Shown here one piece after another: positions 46,442-55,908 of a stretch of DNA of 64,000 nucleotides. A model generated the notes under the pieces. It was not told where the DNA came from and did not search any database. It saw only the letters and a list, made by a program, of their open reading frames with translations. Both the position numbers and the translations under genes were made by a program. The first letter of the stretch is position 1. The number at the start of each line of letters is the position of its first letter. Origin of the DNA: Methylorubrum populi (GTDB lineage: Bacteria; Pseudomonadota; Alphaproteobacteria; Rhizobiales; Beijerinckiaceae); assembly GCF_002355515.1 (NCBI RefSeq), contig NZ_AP014809.1:2876501-2940500 (forward strand), in the 5' to 3' direction.

Positions 46442-46503
46442 CTTCGACGGACCGTCGAAGCGGTCGAAAACGCGTTCCCCTCTCCCCATCTGCGAGAGAG
46501 GGG
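46442..46503. repeat. two adjacent hairpins after mtnP
   Basis: CTTCGACGG (46442-46450) and CCGTCGAAG (46452-46460) form a near-continuous palindrome. A second hairpin pairs CCCCTCTC (46477-46484) with GAGAGGGG (46496-46503) and resembles the CCTCTCC arms found in the efflux operon. The pair lies between convergent genes and could terminate both. Confidence 0.5.
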
Positions 46504-46537
46504 CTCTCGCGGTGGTGGCAGGTGTCTACGGAAAGCC

Positions 46538-46801
46538 TCAGCGGGCGCAGCCGGCGGCGCGCTCCTGGCGCTGGATGTCGGCGATGTCGGCGCGCTGGCG
46601 GGCGGAGAGCGGCACGTCGGCCAGCTCGTCGTACTTGCAGCCGGCATTGCCGAAGGCGCGGATCGCCCGCTCGGTGCGGAAGCAGTAGCCGGCATCCTTG
46701 TAGATCGCGTTGCGCTCGCCCCACAGCTCGTCGCAGGGGAAAGCCGCCAGAGCGGGCGAGGCCGTGATCGACAGGAGAAGCGCAGCGGTCAGTCGACGCA
46801 T
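46538..46801 (-). CDS. secreted YARHG-type small protein
   Basis: An 87-residue protein with a signal peptide ending ASPALA. The mature part CDELWGERNAIYKDAGYCF followed by RTERAIRAFGNAGC fits the YARHG extracellular domain, with Cys residues that may form disulfides. The function of the domain is unknown; it may bind peptidoglycan or other wall components. The ATG giving MRRLTAALLL is chosen over one nine codons upstream. Confidence 0.72.
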   Translation of the reverse strand: MRRLTAALLLSITASPALAAFPCDELWGERNAIYKDAGYCFRTERAIRAFGNAGCKYDELADVPLSARQRADIADIQRQERAAGCAR

Positions 46802-46836
46802 GAAACGGGCTCCGATCCACCGGAGCACGGATGTCC

Positions 46837-47742
46837 TCAGGCGGTCTTGAGGGTCAGCGAACGGCTCGGCTCGCGGCCGAACCCCTGGATCTCCAGACGG
46901 TCGCCCGCGATCTCGACGATGGCGAAAGCCGAGCTGTCCGGCGTGTCTACCATGCCGTGAAAGTTGACGTAGTGAATTCCGTCCCGCTCGATGTAGTTGC
47001 CCTTATGATTGTGGCCGTTGAAGTAGGCGATCACGTGCGGCTGGCGGGCAAGAAGCGCGGTGAGGCGGTTCGCATCCCACAGATTGTGCGGGTTGTCCGG
47101 CGCGACCGGGTAGTGGTTGATTACGACGACGCGCTCGCCGGCCGCGCGCGCTGCCCGCAGGCACCCCTCCAGCCAAGCGAACTGTGATTCGCCAAGGGAG
47201 CCATTCCAGGGCTTGGCGTTGACGAGGCCCGCGGCCTCGGCCTGCTGCAGCCGCTCCGCGGCGAGCTGCCGGCGCGGATCGTCCGGCGGGGGGGCAAACA
47301 GCGACACGTCGTTGCCGTCGAGGACGACGAAGCGGATGTCGCTGGCAGCGAAGTCATAGGACGGGCTCGCCATCCCGAGCAGGCTCGCCACCCGGCCGCG
47401 ATGCTCGGGCGCCACGTCGAAATCGTGGTTGCCGAGCACGAAGCGGGTCTCGTGGCGAAGCGTCCGATAGATCGGCAGGATCTTGTCGTAGCTCGCCACG
47501 TCGCGGTCGATGGTATCGCCGAGCGTCACGACGAAGCTGAGGTCCTCCCGGTTCAGGGCGGAGACCGCCGCTCGCATCTTGTCGAGACTGTTGGCGTAGT
47601 ACCGGCCGAGGGTCAAATTCGGCGGCGCCTCGGCATATTGCGGGTCGGCGATCACGCCGAAGCGCAACCGGGCGCCGGCGGCTCCGGCCCTGCTGGCCAT
47701 GAGCGCAGCGCTTGCGGCGAGGACGGAACGGCGGGACAACAT
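46837..47742 (-). CDS. Tat-exported metallophosphoesterase, ADP-ribose pyrophosphatase-like
   Basis: A 301-residue calcineurin-type phosphoesterase. The N-terminus LSRRSVLAASAA has a twin-arginine pattern and a Sec/Tat h-region. The metal-binding motifs are complete: IADPQY, GDTIDRD, GNHDFD, VVINHYP and GHNHKGNY. The order and spacing resemble Mn-dependent ADP-ribose/CDP-alcohol diphosphatases. If exported, it would act on nucleotides or phosphodiesters in the periplasm. It lies 35 bases upstream of the YARHG gene on the same strand and may share its mRNA. Confidence 0.78.
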   Translation of the reverse strand: MLSRRSVLAASAALMASRAGAAGARLRFGVIADPQYAEAPPNLTLGRYYANSLDKMRAAVSALNREDLSFVVTLGDTIDRDVASYDKILPIYRTLRHETRFVLGNHDFDVAPEHRGRVASLLGMASPSYDFAASDIRFVVLDGNDVSLFAPPPDDPRRQLAAERLQQAEAAGLVNAKPWNGSLGESQFAWLEGCLRAARAAGERVVVINHYPVAPDNPHNLWDANRLTALLARQPHVIAYFNGHNHKGNYIERDGIHYVNFHGMVDTPDSSAFAIVEIAGDRLEIQGFGREPSRSLTLKTA

Positions 47743-47933
47743 GGCGACTCCTCACGGCCGGGCGAGGGCGGGAGGCTGGCCCCGCCGCATGACCGCCGGA
47801 TGACGGGCGCGTCGGTTCATGGCGGGGGCCGGCGCCAAAACCCTTCCCCCGACGGGGCATTCCACACTACAAGGCGGGCGCGGCCGGTCACGGAGGCCCG
47901 CCGACCGTTCCAGGATCAGATATCCAGCACGCG

Positions 47934-48521
47934 ATGCGTACAGCCAGCATCAGCCGCCGCACGGCGGAGACCGACGTTTCCGTCTCGATCGATCTCGACG
48001 GCACCGGCAAGGCCGAGATCTCGACCGGCGTCGGCTTTCTCGACCACATGCTGGAGCTGTTCGCCCGGCACGGCCTGTTCGACGTGACGATCAAGGTCGA
48101 GGGCGACCTCCACGTCGATCAGCACCACACCACCGAGGATACCGGCATCGCGCTGGGTCAGGCGGTGGCGAAGGCACTCGGCGACAAGCGCGGCATCGCC
48201 CGCTACGCCGATATCCACCTGCCGATGGACGAAACGCTGAGCCGCATCGCGATCGACATCTCCGGTCGTCCGTTCCTGGTCTTCCGTACGAGCTTTCGCG
48301 TGGAGAAGATCGGTCAGTTCGACACCGAATTGGTGCGGGAGTTCTTCCAGGCGTTCGCGATGAACGCCGGTATTACGCTGCACGTCGAGACATTCTACGG
48401 CGAGAATGCACATCACATCGCCGAGAGCGTGTTCAAGGGTTTGGCCCGGACCTTGCGGAAGGCGGTCGCCATCGACCCACGCGAGGAGGGCCGCGTTCCC
48501 TCGACCAAGGGATCGCTCTGA
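47934..48521 (+). CDS. hisB: imidazoleglycerol-phosphate dehydratase
   Basis: A 195-residue monofunctional HisB (sixth step of histidine synthesis). The Mn-binding [12 protein letters not shown] and [14 protein letters not shown] motifs and the [16 protein letters not shown] core are present. It opens a cluster continuing with a DUF2628 gene, hisH, hisA, hisF, hisE and coaA, the order usual in Rhizobiales. hisG, hisD, hisC and hisI are elsewhere. Confidence 0.95.
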   Translation: MRTASISRRTAETDVSVSIDLDGTGKAEISTGVGFLDHMLELFARHGLFDVTIKVEGDLHVDQHHTTEDTGIALGQAVAKALGDKRGIARYADIHLPMDETLSRIAIDISGRPFLVFRTSFRVEKIGQFDTELVREFFQAFAMNAGITLHVETFYGENAHHIAESVFKGLARTLRKAVAIDPREEGRVPSTKGSL

Positions 48522-48543
48522 GACCGTTCGAGGAGGAGCGAGA

Positions 48544-49044
48544 ATGCGGACCTATACGCTGCACCTTCCCGAGGGCTCGGTTCGCGGGGATCCCCGCGCT
48601 CTGGAGCAGGCGCACGTCGTGCGCGACGGCTTCTCCTGGGGGGCCTTCGCCTTCACGGTCCTGTGGTTCGTGCGTCACCGCCTCTGGCTGGCGGCGCTCC
48701 TGGTGCTGGTCGGGCTCGTCGTGCTCGCACTCGCCGGCCGGGCGCTCGGCCTCTCGCCCTTCGCGGCGCTGGTCGTCACGGGGCTCGCAAGTCTACTGAT
48801 CGGCATGGAAGCCCCGAGCCTGCGCCGCTGGACCTATGGGCGCCGCGGCAAGCCTGCGCGGGACGCGGTGATGGCGGGCTCCCAGGAAGAGGCCGAGTTG
48901 AAGGCCGCCGCCCGCTGGCTCGATGCCGACGCGGCCCCGGGCGCCGCAACGGGTGCCGAGACCACCACCATGACGCGCCCGACCCACCGCCGCAGCGACG
49001 ACGCGGTGATCGGCCTTTTTCCCGCGAGCGAGGGTGGACGGTGA
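48544..49044 (+). CDS. DUF2628 membrane protein in the his cluster
   Basis: A 166-residue protein with a DUF2628-like N-terminal domain: [30 protein letters not shown], then two or three membrane helices (about 36-55, 57-90) and a polar tail. The function is unknown. Its stop overlaps the GTG start of hisH (GTGA), so it is translationally coupled to the histidine genes, a linkage that recurs in Rhizobiales. Confidence 0.8.
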   Translation: MRTYTLHLPEGSVRGDPRALEQAHVVRDGFSWGAFAFTVLWFVRHRLWLAALLVLVGLVVLALAGRALGLSPFAALVVTGLASLLIGMEAPSLRRWTYGRRGKPARDAVMAGSQEEAELKAAARWLDADAAPGAATGAETTTMTRPTHRRSDDAVIGLFPASEGGR

Positions 49045-49703
49045 GCGAACAGACCGTCGCGATCATCGATTACGGTTCGGGCAACCTCCACTCGGCGGCC
49101 AAGGCCTTCGAGCGCGCGGCCCGCGAGGCCGGGCTCGACGGCACCCGCATCCTCGTCACGGACGTGCCGGAGGCGGTGGCCGGAGCCGACCGCGTCGTGC
49201 TGCCCGGCGTCGGCGCCTACGCCGATTGTCGCCGCGGCCTCGACGCGGTGCCCGGCATGGTCGAGGCCATGACCGAGGCCGTCAAGACTCAAGGTAAGCC
49301 GTTTCTCGGCATCTGCGTCGGCATGCAGCTCATGGCGAGCCGCGGCCTCGAATACGAGGAGACCGCGGGGCTGAACTGGATCCCCGGCGACGTTGCCCCG
49401 ATCGAGCCCGCCGACCCGGCCCTCAAGATTCCGCATATGGGCTGGAACACCCTGTATCTCGACCGCGAGCACGCGCTGCTGCGCGACATCGCGATCGGGG
49501 AGGGCGGGCTCCACGCCTACTTCGTCCACAGCTTCGCGCTGCGCGCCGCCGAGCCGGCGGACGTGGTCGCCCATGCCGAGTACGGCGGCCCGGTCACGGC
49601 GATGGTCGCGCGCGACAACATCGCCGGCACCCAGTTCCACCCCGAGAAGAGCCAGCGCCTCGGCCTCGCCCTCCTCGGCAACTTCCTGCGCTGGCGCCCC
49701 TGA
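49041..49703 (+). CDS. hisH: imidazole glycerol phosphate synthase glutaminase subunit
   Basis: A 220-residue class I glutamine amidotransferase that feeds ammonia to HisF. The nucleophile Cys lies in [11 protein letters not shown] and the His/Glu pair in [21 protein letters not shown] marks the N-terminus. The start is GTG, overlapping the DUF2628 stop. A gap of 42 bases separates it from hisA. Confidence 0.95.
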   Translation: MSEQTVAIIDYGSGNLHSAAKAFERAAREAGLDGTRILVTDVPEAVAGADRVVLPGVGAYADCRRGLDAVPGMVEAMTEAVKTQGKPFLGICVGMQLMASRGLEYEETAGLNWIPGDVAPIEPADPALKIPHMGWNTLYLDREHALLRDIAIGEGGLHAYFVHSFALRAAEPADVVAHAEYGGPVTAMVARDNIAGTQFHPEKSQRLGLALLGNFLRWRP

Positions 49704-49745
49704 GGGCGCCCGCTTTCCGACACACCGTTTCCGGCGAGTCCTCGC

Positions 49746-50489
49746 GTGATCCTGTATCCGGCCATCGACCTCAAGGAAGGGCGCTGCGTCCGCCTCGTTC
49801 AGGGCGACATGGCGCAGGCCAAGGTCTTCAACGACGATCCCGCGGCCCAGGCCGAAGCCTTCGAGATGCAGGGCTTCTCCTGGCTGCACGTGGTCGATCT
49901 CGACGGAGCCTTCGCCGGCGCGCCGCGCAACGCCGCCGCCGTCGACGCGATCCTGGCTCGGATCAAGCTGCCGGTGCAGCTCGGCGGCGGCGTACGCGAG
50001 ATGCGCACCCTTGAAGGCTGGCTGGAGAAGGGCGTGAGCCGGGTCATCATCGGCACCGCGGCGGTGCGCGACCCCGCCTTCGTGCACGAGGCAGCTCGCC
50101 GCCATCCGGGGCGCATCGCCGTCGGCATCGACGCCAAGGACGGGCGCGTCGCGGTCGAGGGCTGGGCGCAGACCTCCAGCATGACGGCGGAGGAGCTCGG
50201 TCGCCGCTTCGAGGATGCGGGCGTCGCCGCCATTATCTACACCGACATCGCCCGCGACGGCATCCTCAAGGGCCTCAACATCGAGATGACGCTGGCCCTG
50301 GCCTCGGCCGTCAAAATCCCCGTCATCGCCTCGGGCGGCCTCGCCTCGATGGCGGATGTCGAGCGCCTGCTGGAGCCCGACTGCGCCGTGCTCGCCGGCG
50401 CGATCACCGGCCGCGCGCTCTACGACGGCCGTATTGACCCGAAGGAGGCGCTGGCGGCCATCGCCCGCGCCAAGGGAAGCGCCGCGTGA
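49746..50489 (+). CDS. hisA: phosphoribosylformimino-AICAR-phosphate isomerase
   Basis: A 247-residue (beta/alpha)8 isomerase of histidine synthesis. The catalytic Asp is in [14 protein letters not shown] and the second in [12 protein letters not shown]; the phosphate-binding GGVR and ASGGLASM loops are both visible. It lies between hisH and hisF with short gaps. Confidence 0.95.
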   Translation: MILYPAIDLKEGRCVRLVQGDMAQAKVFNDDPAAQAEAFEMQGFSWLHVVDLDGAFAGAPRNAAAVDAILARIKLPVQLGGGVREMRTLEGWLEKGVSRVIIGTAAVRDPAFVHEAARRHPGRIAVGIDAKDGRVAVEGWAQTSSMTAEELGRRFEDAGVAAIIYTDIARDGILKGLNIEMTLALASAVKIPVIASGGLASMADVERLLEPDCAVLAGAITGRALYDGRIDPKEALAAIARAKGSAA

Positions 50490-50535
50490 TCGCGCGCTTC
50501 GACCGCCGGCCCCGTCAGCCTGAAGGCATCTGAGC

Positions 50536-51312
50536 GTGCTCAAGACCCGCATCATTCCCTGCCTCGACGTGAAGGACGGGCGCGTCGTGAAGGGCGTGCA
50601 GTTCCTCGAACTGCGCGATGCCGGCGATCCGGTCGAGTCGGCCAAGGCCTACGATGCGGCCGGCGCCGACGAACTCTGCTTCCTCGACATCACCGCGAGC
50701 CACGAGGACCGCGGCACCCTGCTCGACGTGGTGAGCCGCACCGCCGAGGCCTGCTTCATGCCGCTCACCGTCGGCGGCGGTGTCCGCACGGTGTCCGACG
50801 TCCGCACCCTGCTGCTCGCGGGCGCCGACAAGGTCGGCATCAACACGGCGGCGGTGAAGAACCCCGATTTCGTCGCCGAGGCGGCGGAGAAGTTTGGCGA
50901 CCAGTGCATCGTCGTGGCGATCGACGCCAAGCGCGTCTCCGCGCCCGGCGAGGCCGCGCGCTGGGAGATCTTCACTCATGGCGGGCGCAACCCGACCGGC
51001 ATCGACGCGGTCGAATTCGCACGCAAGGTTTCCGAGCGGGGGGCGGGCGAACTTCTCGTCACCTCCATGGACAAGGACGGCACCCGCTCCGGCTACGACC
51101 TCGCGCTCACCCGCGCCATCGCCGATGCGGTGAAGGTGCCGGTGATCGCCTCGGGCGGCGTCGGCGGGCTCGACGACCTCGTGGCGGGCGTGCGCGACGG
51201 CGGGGCGAGCGCGGTGCTGGCCGCCTCGATCTTCCATTTCGGCCAGCACACGGTCGGCGAGGCGAAAAGCCATATGGCCGCCGCCGGCCTTGCGATGCGG
51301 CTCGATCCGTAA
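50536..51312 (+). CDS. hisF: imidazole glycerol phosphate synthase cyclase subunit
   Basis: A 258-residue (beta/alpha)8 cyclase pairing with His[16 protein letters not shown] holds catalytic Asp11, and [12 protein letters not shown] and [11 protein letters not shown] are the phosphate-side loops. It is closely homologous in fold to hisA upstream, as usual for this pair. Confidence 0.95.
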   Translation: MLKTRIIPCLDVKDGRVVKGVQFLELRDAGDPVESAKAYDAAGADELCFLDITASHEDRGTLLDVVSRTAEACFMPLTVGGGVRTVSDVRTLLLAGADKVGINTAAVKNPDFVAEAAEKFGDQCIVVAIDAKRVSAPGEAARWEIFTHGGRNPTGIDAVEFARKVSERGAGELLVTSMDKDGTRSGYDLALTRAIADAVKVPVIASGGVGGLDDLVAGVRDGGASAVLAASIFHFGQHTVGEAKSHMAAAGLAMRLDP

Positions 51313-51432
51313 CGGGTATCCGGTGCGCGGCTGCCCGCGCCCCTTGACCGGGGGGCGGAGCCTGCGCAGGGTCCGGTGCAACGGTGTCCGATCATGCGAT
51401 GCCGCATGATAACGGTTCCGTTTGCACGCCTT

Positions 51433-51756
51433 ATGACGAAGTTCAGCCTCGACGACCTCGCTGCCCTCGTGGACAGCCGCGCCGGCACGCCGCCCGAGTC
51501 CTCCTACACGGCAAAGCTCCTTTCCGAGGGGCCAGCCAAGGCGGCCAAGAAGCTCGGCGAGGAGGCGGTCGAGGCGGCCATCGCCGCTGTGCAGGGTGAC
51601 CGTAAGGCGCTGGTGTCGGAGGCGGCGGACGTGCTCTACCACCTCGTCGTGACGCTGAAGGCGGCCGGCGTCCCCCTCGACGACGTGATGACGGAGCTCG
51701 GACGGCGCACGGCGCAGAGCGGGCTCGCCGAGAAGGCGGCGCGGAGGCATACATGA
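51433..51756 (+). CDS. hisE: phosphoribosyl-ATP pyrophosphatase
   Basis: A 107-residue all-alpha NTP-PPase that hydrolyses phosphoribosyl-ATP. The MazG-like core [14 protein letters not shown] followed by [11 protein letters not shown] supplies the metal-binding Glu/Asp. HisI is not fused to it. The ATG at 51433 gives the standard length. Its stop overlaps the coaA start (ATGA). Confidence 0.92.
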   Translation: MTKFSLDDLAALVDSRAGTPPESSYTAKLLSEGPAKAAKKLGEEAVEAAIAAVQGDRKALVSEAADVLYHLVVTLKAAGVPLDDVMTELGRRTAQSGLAEKAARRHT

Positions 51757-52766
51757 TCGGCGCCCCGATCCCGCCGGCCGGGATCGAACCGGAAGAGCGC
51801 CAGAATCCGGTGACCGGCCAGGGCCCTGGTCGCCTCTCGCCCTACCGGATCTTCGCCCGCGAAGAGTGGGCCCAGCTTCGCGCGGACACCCCGCTGACGC
51901 TGACGGCCGAGGATATCGGCCGGCTGCAGAGCCTCAACGACCCGATCTCGATCGAGGAGGTCGTGGCGATCTACCTGCCGCTCTCGCGCCTGCTCTCGCT
52001 CTACGTCGCGGCGACGCAGGGGCTGTTCAAGGCGACGCAGCGCTTCCTGCTCGCCGAGCACGATACCAAGGTGCCCTACATCATCGGGCTCGCCGGCTCG
52101 GTGGCGGTCGGCAAATCGACGACCGCGCGGGTGCTGAAAGCCCTGCTCGCGCGCTGGCCCAACACCCCCAAGGTCGATCTCATCACGACCGACGGTTTCC
52201 TCCACCCCAACGCCGAATTGCAGCGCATGGGCGCGATGGAGCGGAAAGGGTTTCCCGAGAGCTACGACAGCGCCGCGCTGCTGCGCTTCCTCGCCGACAT
52301 CAAGGCCGGCCACAAGCGGGTGTCGGCGCCAGTCTATTCCCACCTCGTCTACGACGTGGTGCCCGGCGAGGAGCAGGTGATCGAATCGCCCGACATCCTG
52401 ATCGTCGAGGGCCTGAACGTCCTCCAGCCGGCCCGCCTGCCGCGCGACGGCACCGCGATCCCCTTCGTCTCCGACTTCTTCGACTTCTCGATCTACCTCG
52501 ACGGGCACGAGGACGACCTGCACCGCTGGTACGTCAACCGCTTCCTCCGCCTGCGCCAGACCGCGTTCCGCGATCCGCTCTCCTACTTCCGCAAATACGC
52601 CGAGGTCGCCGAGAACGAGGCGCTTGAGATCGCCGACCGCCTCTGGACGACGATCAACCTGCCGAACCTGCGCGACAACATCCTGCCCACCCGCCAGCGG
52701 GCGAGCCTGATTCTGGCCAAGGGACCGAGCCATCGCATCGAGAGCGTGGCGCTGCGGCGGCTGTGA
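51753..52766 (+). CDS. coaA: type I pantothenate kinase
   Basis: A 337-residue CoaA catalysing the first, regulated step of coenzyme A synthesis. The P-loop GSVAVGKST (about 115-123), the [12 protein letters not shown] segment and the YDVVPGEEQ block match the bacterial type I enzyme. It overlaps hisE by four bases, so histidine and CoA genes are translationally coupled. Confidence 0.95.
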   Translation: MIGAPIPPAGIEPEERQNPVTGQGPGRLSPYRIFAREEWAQLRADTPLTLTAEDIGRLQSLNDPISIEEVVAIYLPLSRLLSLYVAATQGLFKATQRFLLAEHDTKVPYIIGLAGSVAVGKSTTARVLKALLARWPNTPKVDLITTDGFLHPNAELQRMGAMERKGFPESYDSAALLRFLADIKAGHKRVSAPVYSHLVYDVVPGEEQVIESPDILIVEGLNVLQPARLPRDGTAIPFVSDFFDFSIYLDGHEDDLHRWYVNRFLRLRQTAFRDPLSYFRKYAEVAENEALEIADRLWTTINLPNLRDNILPTRQRASLILAKGPSHRIESVALRRL

Positions 52767-52776
52767 CCGGCGCCGC

Positions 52777-53190
52777 TCAATAGCTCGGCCATAGCCCCCG
52801 CGTCGCGAGTTCGAGCATGTGGCCGTCCGGATCGCGAAAATAGAGGCTCGTCGCCCCGCCCGGCCACGCGACACGCCCTTCGACGGCGACACCCCGGGAC
52901 GCGAGCTTCGCCTCCCACGCAGGCAGGTCATCTTCGGTCGTACCGAAACAGAGATGCAGCGGCCCTGTCCCGTCATGCGGTGGGATCGACCCGCCATGCA
53001 GGCGCTGCGCAGACACAGATGCGCCGCGCCTAAACAGCAGAAGCACGTTCTGCCCGCCGACATCGTAGGCACAGAGTGTCTCCGATGTCAGGACGCGCTC
53101 GAGACCGATGACGGTTTCATAGAACTCGTGGGCTCTCTGTAAATCATCGACGTACAGCGCCGTCTCCAAGATGCGATTTGGCCGCAGCAT
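52777..53190 (-). CDS. VOC/glyoxalase family protein
   Basis: A 137-residue protein with two beta-alpha-beta-beta-beta modules of the vicinal oxygen chelate fold: ILETALYVDDLQRAHEFYETVIG near the start and SLYFRDPDGHMLELATRG at the end, each supplying typical His/Glu metal ligands (HLCFG; MLELA). The substrate is unknown; dioxygenase, lyase and antibiotic-resistance members share this fold. It converges with coaA. Confidence 0.83.
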   Translation of the reverse strand: MLRPNRILETALYVDDLQRAHEFYETVIGLERVLTSETLCAYDVGGQNVLLLFRRGASVSAQRLHGGSIPPHDGTGPLHLCFGTTEDDLPAWEAKLASRGVAVEGRVAWPGGATSLYFRDPDGHMLELATRGLWPSY

Positions 53191-53275
53191 CGCCGAGGGT
53201 CTTGTTCCATCGATGGCGCGACGTGGATCGGCGCGCACCGCATTCTCCTCCGATCTGGTTGATTGTGAACCGCAA

Positions 53276-53296
53276 CCCCGGTGGAAAACACCGGGG
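53276..53296. other. perfect hairpin ahead of the SLT gene
   Basis: CCCCGGTG (53276-53283) and CACCGGGG (53289-53296) pair perfectly around GAAAA. It lies in the divergent gap between the VOC and SLT genes. It might be a leader structure or an operator; nothing in the sequence decides. Confidence 0.35.
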
Positions 53297-53446
53297 ATAA
53301 CCCACCAAACGGCTCAGCTTGCCCGCAAATTGCCCCCGCTTGCCCTGGGGATGCCACAACCTCGGCCGTGTTTGCGCCACATCCTCGGGGCGTAAGTGTT
53401 GCCCATACGCCGCTGGCGCCATCACGAAGAGTGAGCGACGACAACG

Positions 53447-54580
53447 ATGCAGGGCCGTACGATCGGATCTCCGCGTACTTCCTCGATGCCGCGCAAGAGC
53501 GGGCGTCCCATACCGTCCGCCGACGTGATCACCCTCAATGCCCGCACGGGTCGCGATCACGGCAGCCGCACGGCTCTGGTGCGTTCCATCCTCTCCATGA
53601 CTCTTCTCGCCGGGGGCCTGAGCGCGGTTCTGCTCAATGCCGGCACCGATCTCGGCCGGGCCGAGGCCTCCACCAAGGTGTCCGATCTGGCCATGCCGAA
53701 GCCGCGGCTTCAGGCGCTGGCGCCGGAAAGCCCGGTTCCGTCGGTCCTGGCAGCGTCCGCGAGCTTCCATCCCGTGGGCGACCTCGACACCGAACTCGGC
53801 GCCAACACGGTCGACCGCGTCTCCTACGACTTCCTGCTCTCCCAGACCTCGACCGGCGATCCGAACGACATCCTCGAATTCGGCCCGATGAAGATCCGCC
53901 GCCATCTCGTGCAGACGATCGTCAAGGCGGCTCAGGCGGTCCAGACCGATCCGGTTCTGCTCATGGCGGTGGCCGACAAGGAGTCGAGCTTCATCACCGC
54001 CGTCCAGGCCAAGACGTCGTCCGCTACCGGCCTGTTCCAGTTCATCGAGCGCACGTGGCTCGGCGTGATCCGCGACTTCGGACCCAAGTACGGGTACGAG
54101 AAGGAGGCCGCCTCGGTGGTGCCGGACGCCAACGACAAGCCGTCGATTCAGGACCAGGCCGAGCGCAGCCGCATCCTCGACCTGCGCCGCGACCCTTACC
54201 TGTCGGCGGTCATGGCCGGTGAGATGCTGAAGCGCGACGCGGCGCGCATCGCCCTGAAGATCGGCCGCGAACTCTCCCTCGGCGAGGTCTATCTCGCCCA
54301 CTTCCTCGGACCGGACGACGCCGAGAACTTCCTGTCCCAGGTGGTCGACAAGCCGACCGCCGCGGCGGCGACCCTGCTGCCCGGTCCGGCCCGGGCCAAC
54401 CGCTCGATCTTCTTTGCCGGCACCACCGGTCGTGGCCGGCATCGCAAGCCCGCCAGCCTCTCGGTCGCTCAGGTCCACCAGAAGTTCGAGGCGATGATGA
54501 GCACCCGCGGTGACCGCTATCGCGACGTGCGCAGCGTGGCCGGGCTCGTGACCCTCGCCAATGCCGAGGCGGCACAATAG
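53447..54580 (+). CDS. SLT-domain lytic transglycosylase-like protein
   Basis: A 377-residue protein with a membrane segment (about 44-64) and a soluble-lytic-transglycosylase domain (about 150-260). The catalytic Glu is in VADKESSF, followed by the family SSATGLFQFIERTWLG motif. It should cut glycan strands in the periplasm, leaving 1,6-anhydro-muropeptides. A basic tail (GRGRHRKPASL) is unusual and could bind the wall or DNA-like polyanions. It stands alone between divergent and downstream genes. Confidence 0.83.
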   Translation: MQGRTIGSPRTSSMPRKSGRPIPSADVITLNARTGRDHGSRTALVRSILSMTLLAGGLSAVLLNAGTDLGRAEASTKVSDLAMPKPRLQALAPESPVPSVLAASASFHPVGDLDTELGANTVDRVSYDFLLSQTSTGDPNDILEFGPMKIRRHLVQTIVKAAQAVQTDPVLLMAVADKESSFITAVQAKTSSATGLFQFIERTWLGVIRDFGPKYGYEKEAASVVPDANDKPSIQDQAERSRILDLRRDPYLSAVMAGEMLKRDAARIALKIGRELSLGEVYLAHFLGPDDAENFLSQVVDKPTAAAATLLPGPARANRSIFFAGTTGRGRHRKPASLSVAQVHQKFEAMMSTRGDRYRDVRSVAGLVTLANAEAAQ

Positions 54581-54750
54581 GGCATAGGCCGCGGCCGCCC
54601 GTCGCGCGGCAGGCCTGCGTCGGTGAAAATCTCCCTTCGACGCAACTGAGCGGCACCCGCCCGCTTTGTTGTGCTGTGCGGCGCCCCAAGCCTTCGCATT
54701 CCGCGAGAGCTCCTCCGCCGCCCGGATGCGCGAGAGAGGATCGTTTCGCC

Positions 54751-55335
54751 TTGAACGACTCGTTTCGAGACCGATCGCATCGAGGGTTCGCCGATGATCC
54801 TCTTTTGCCCGGAATGAAGCTCGATCAGATCGGGCAGGCGCTCGCCTCCTGCTACGATAACCTCGTGGCCGAGGGCATCCCCGATCACTTGGCCGCTCTG
54901 GTCCGGCGCGTCGATCACGCCGAGCGCGCCCGCTCCGCCGAAGCCGAGCGTCCGGATTCCCGTATCGCTCTGGTGGTCGAGGATGAGCGCGACACCCGCG
55001 AATTGGCTGAGAGCGTGCTGGAAGAGACCGAGATGCGTGTGATCGGCTGCGACAGCGCCGAGCACGCCCTGAAGGTCCTGCGCGAGCAGGGCGGCGAGGT
55101 GGCCCTCGTTTTCGCCGATATCCGGCTCGCCGGCGCCATGGACGGCCTCCAGCTCGCCCGCGCCATCGCGACTCTCTGGCCGCGCACCCGGCTGGTCGTG
55201 ACCTCCGGTGTCGAGCCGGAGCCCGGCGTCGCGCTTCCCGAGGGGGCGGTCTTCATTCCGAAGCCGTGGCGCGCGCTCGACGTTCTGGTCGAGGCCGAAC
55301 GGGCCGCACGCGACCCGTCGCCCCCGGTGAGCTGA
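54751..55335 (+). CDS. NepR-like anti-sigma domain fused to a receiver domain
   Basis: A 194-residue protein from the TTG at 54751, which has a GAGAGAGGA site; an ATG at 54814 would start just before the domain. Residues about 25-58 match the NepR pattern IG-L-YD-v-e-PD-L-D: QIGQALASCYDNLVAEGIPD then HLAALVRRVD. NepR proteins sequester the general stress sigma factor EcfG and are released by phosphorylated PhyR. Residues 72-183 form a receiver domain with acidic residues E77/D78, phosphorylatable Asp123 in FADIRL, Thr151 and Lys171 in FIPKPW. I know of no standard name for this fusion; phosphorylation could switch its own anti-sigma part. The NepR call rests on pattern recognition. Confidence 0.75.
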   Translation: MNDSFRDRSHRGFADDPLLPGMKLDQIGQALASCYDNLVAEGIPDHLAALVRRVDHAERARSAEAERPDSRIALVVEDERDTRELAESVLEETEMRVIGCDSAEHALKVLREQGGEVALVFADIRLAGAMDGLQLARAIATLWPRTRLVVTSGVEPEPGVALPEGAVFIPKPWRALDVLVEAERAARDPSPPVS

Positions 55336-55401
55336 TCGGCTGAGCCGGTCGTGCGCGGCAATTCCGGGTCGAATCGAACCGACCTGCGCGCCGAACGCTT
55401 C

Positions 55402-55908
55402 TCAGGCCGCGATCGCCTCACCCCGACGGCGCCGGGGCAGGAAGAACAAAGCTGCGCCGATCAGGCCCAGGATGCCCGCGCCCGTGCCGACATAGACGAG
55501 TTCCCGGTCGGTCTGCTCCTGATACGCCGTGTCGTCCAGGACGACGACGTTTTCGCTCTCCTTCGACGATCCGGCTTCGCCGGGGATGTACTTGATCGGG
55601 AGCGTATCGGCGGCCAAGCGATTGTCGACGATGAGCTTGTCGGCGAGGGCATGAGAAATCGACACTTCCTCGACTTTTCGCGTGATTCCGCTGCCATCGG
55701 TCCAGCTGAGGTCGAGCTTGTAGCTCGTTCCTCCGCGGCGACGCTTCACCCGGGTCGCGCTCTCGATCGTCGCCTCGGTCTGAACCCCCATCGCCATCAC
55801 GTCCTGGCGGCGATTGCCGTCCTGCCAACAGGCGACGGCCACAATCGGCCCGCCGATGGCACAGAGAATCGTGAGCCACTTCAGTTTGCCGAGGATCCAA
55901 CCCACCAT
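55402..55908 (-). CDS. DUF3592 membrane protein
   Basis: A 168-residue protein with two membrane helices (about 11-28 and 140-158) flanking a periplasmic or lumenal DUF3592 domain (TEATIESATRVKRRRGGTSY, then LPIKYIPGEAG). It ends in an Arg-rich cytoplasmic tail. The family has no known function. It converges with the receiver-fusion gene. Confidence 0.78.
   Translation of the reverse strand: MVGWILGKLKWLTILCAIGGPIVAVACWQDGNRRQDVMAMGVQTEATIESATRVKRRRGGTSYKLDLSWTDGSGITRKVEEVSISHALADKLIVDNRLAADTLPIKYIPGEAGSSKESENVVVLDDTAYQEQTDRELVYVGTGAGILGLIGAALFFLPRRRRGEAIAA

Noticed and set aside
53289..53305. DnaA-box-like GGGGATAACCC next to a hairpin
   Set aside because: Two mismatches from TTATCCACA and no cluster of boxes or AT-rich unwinding region.
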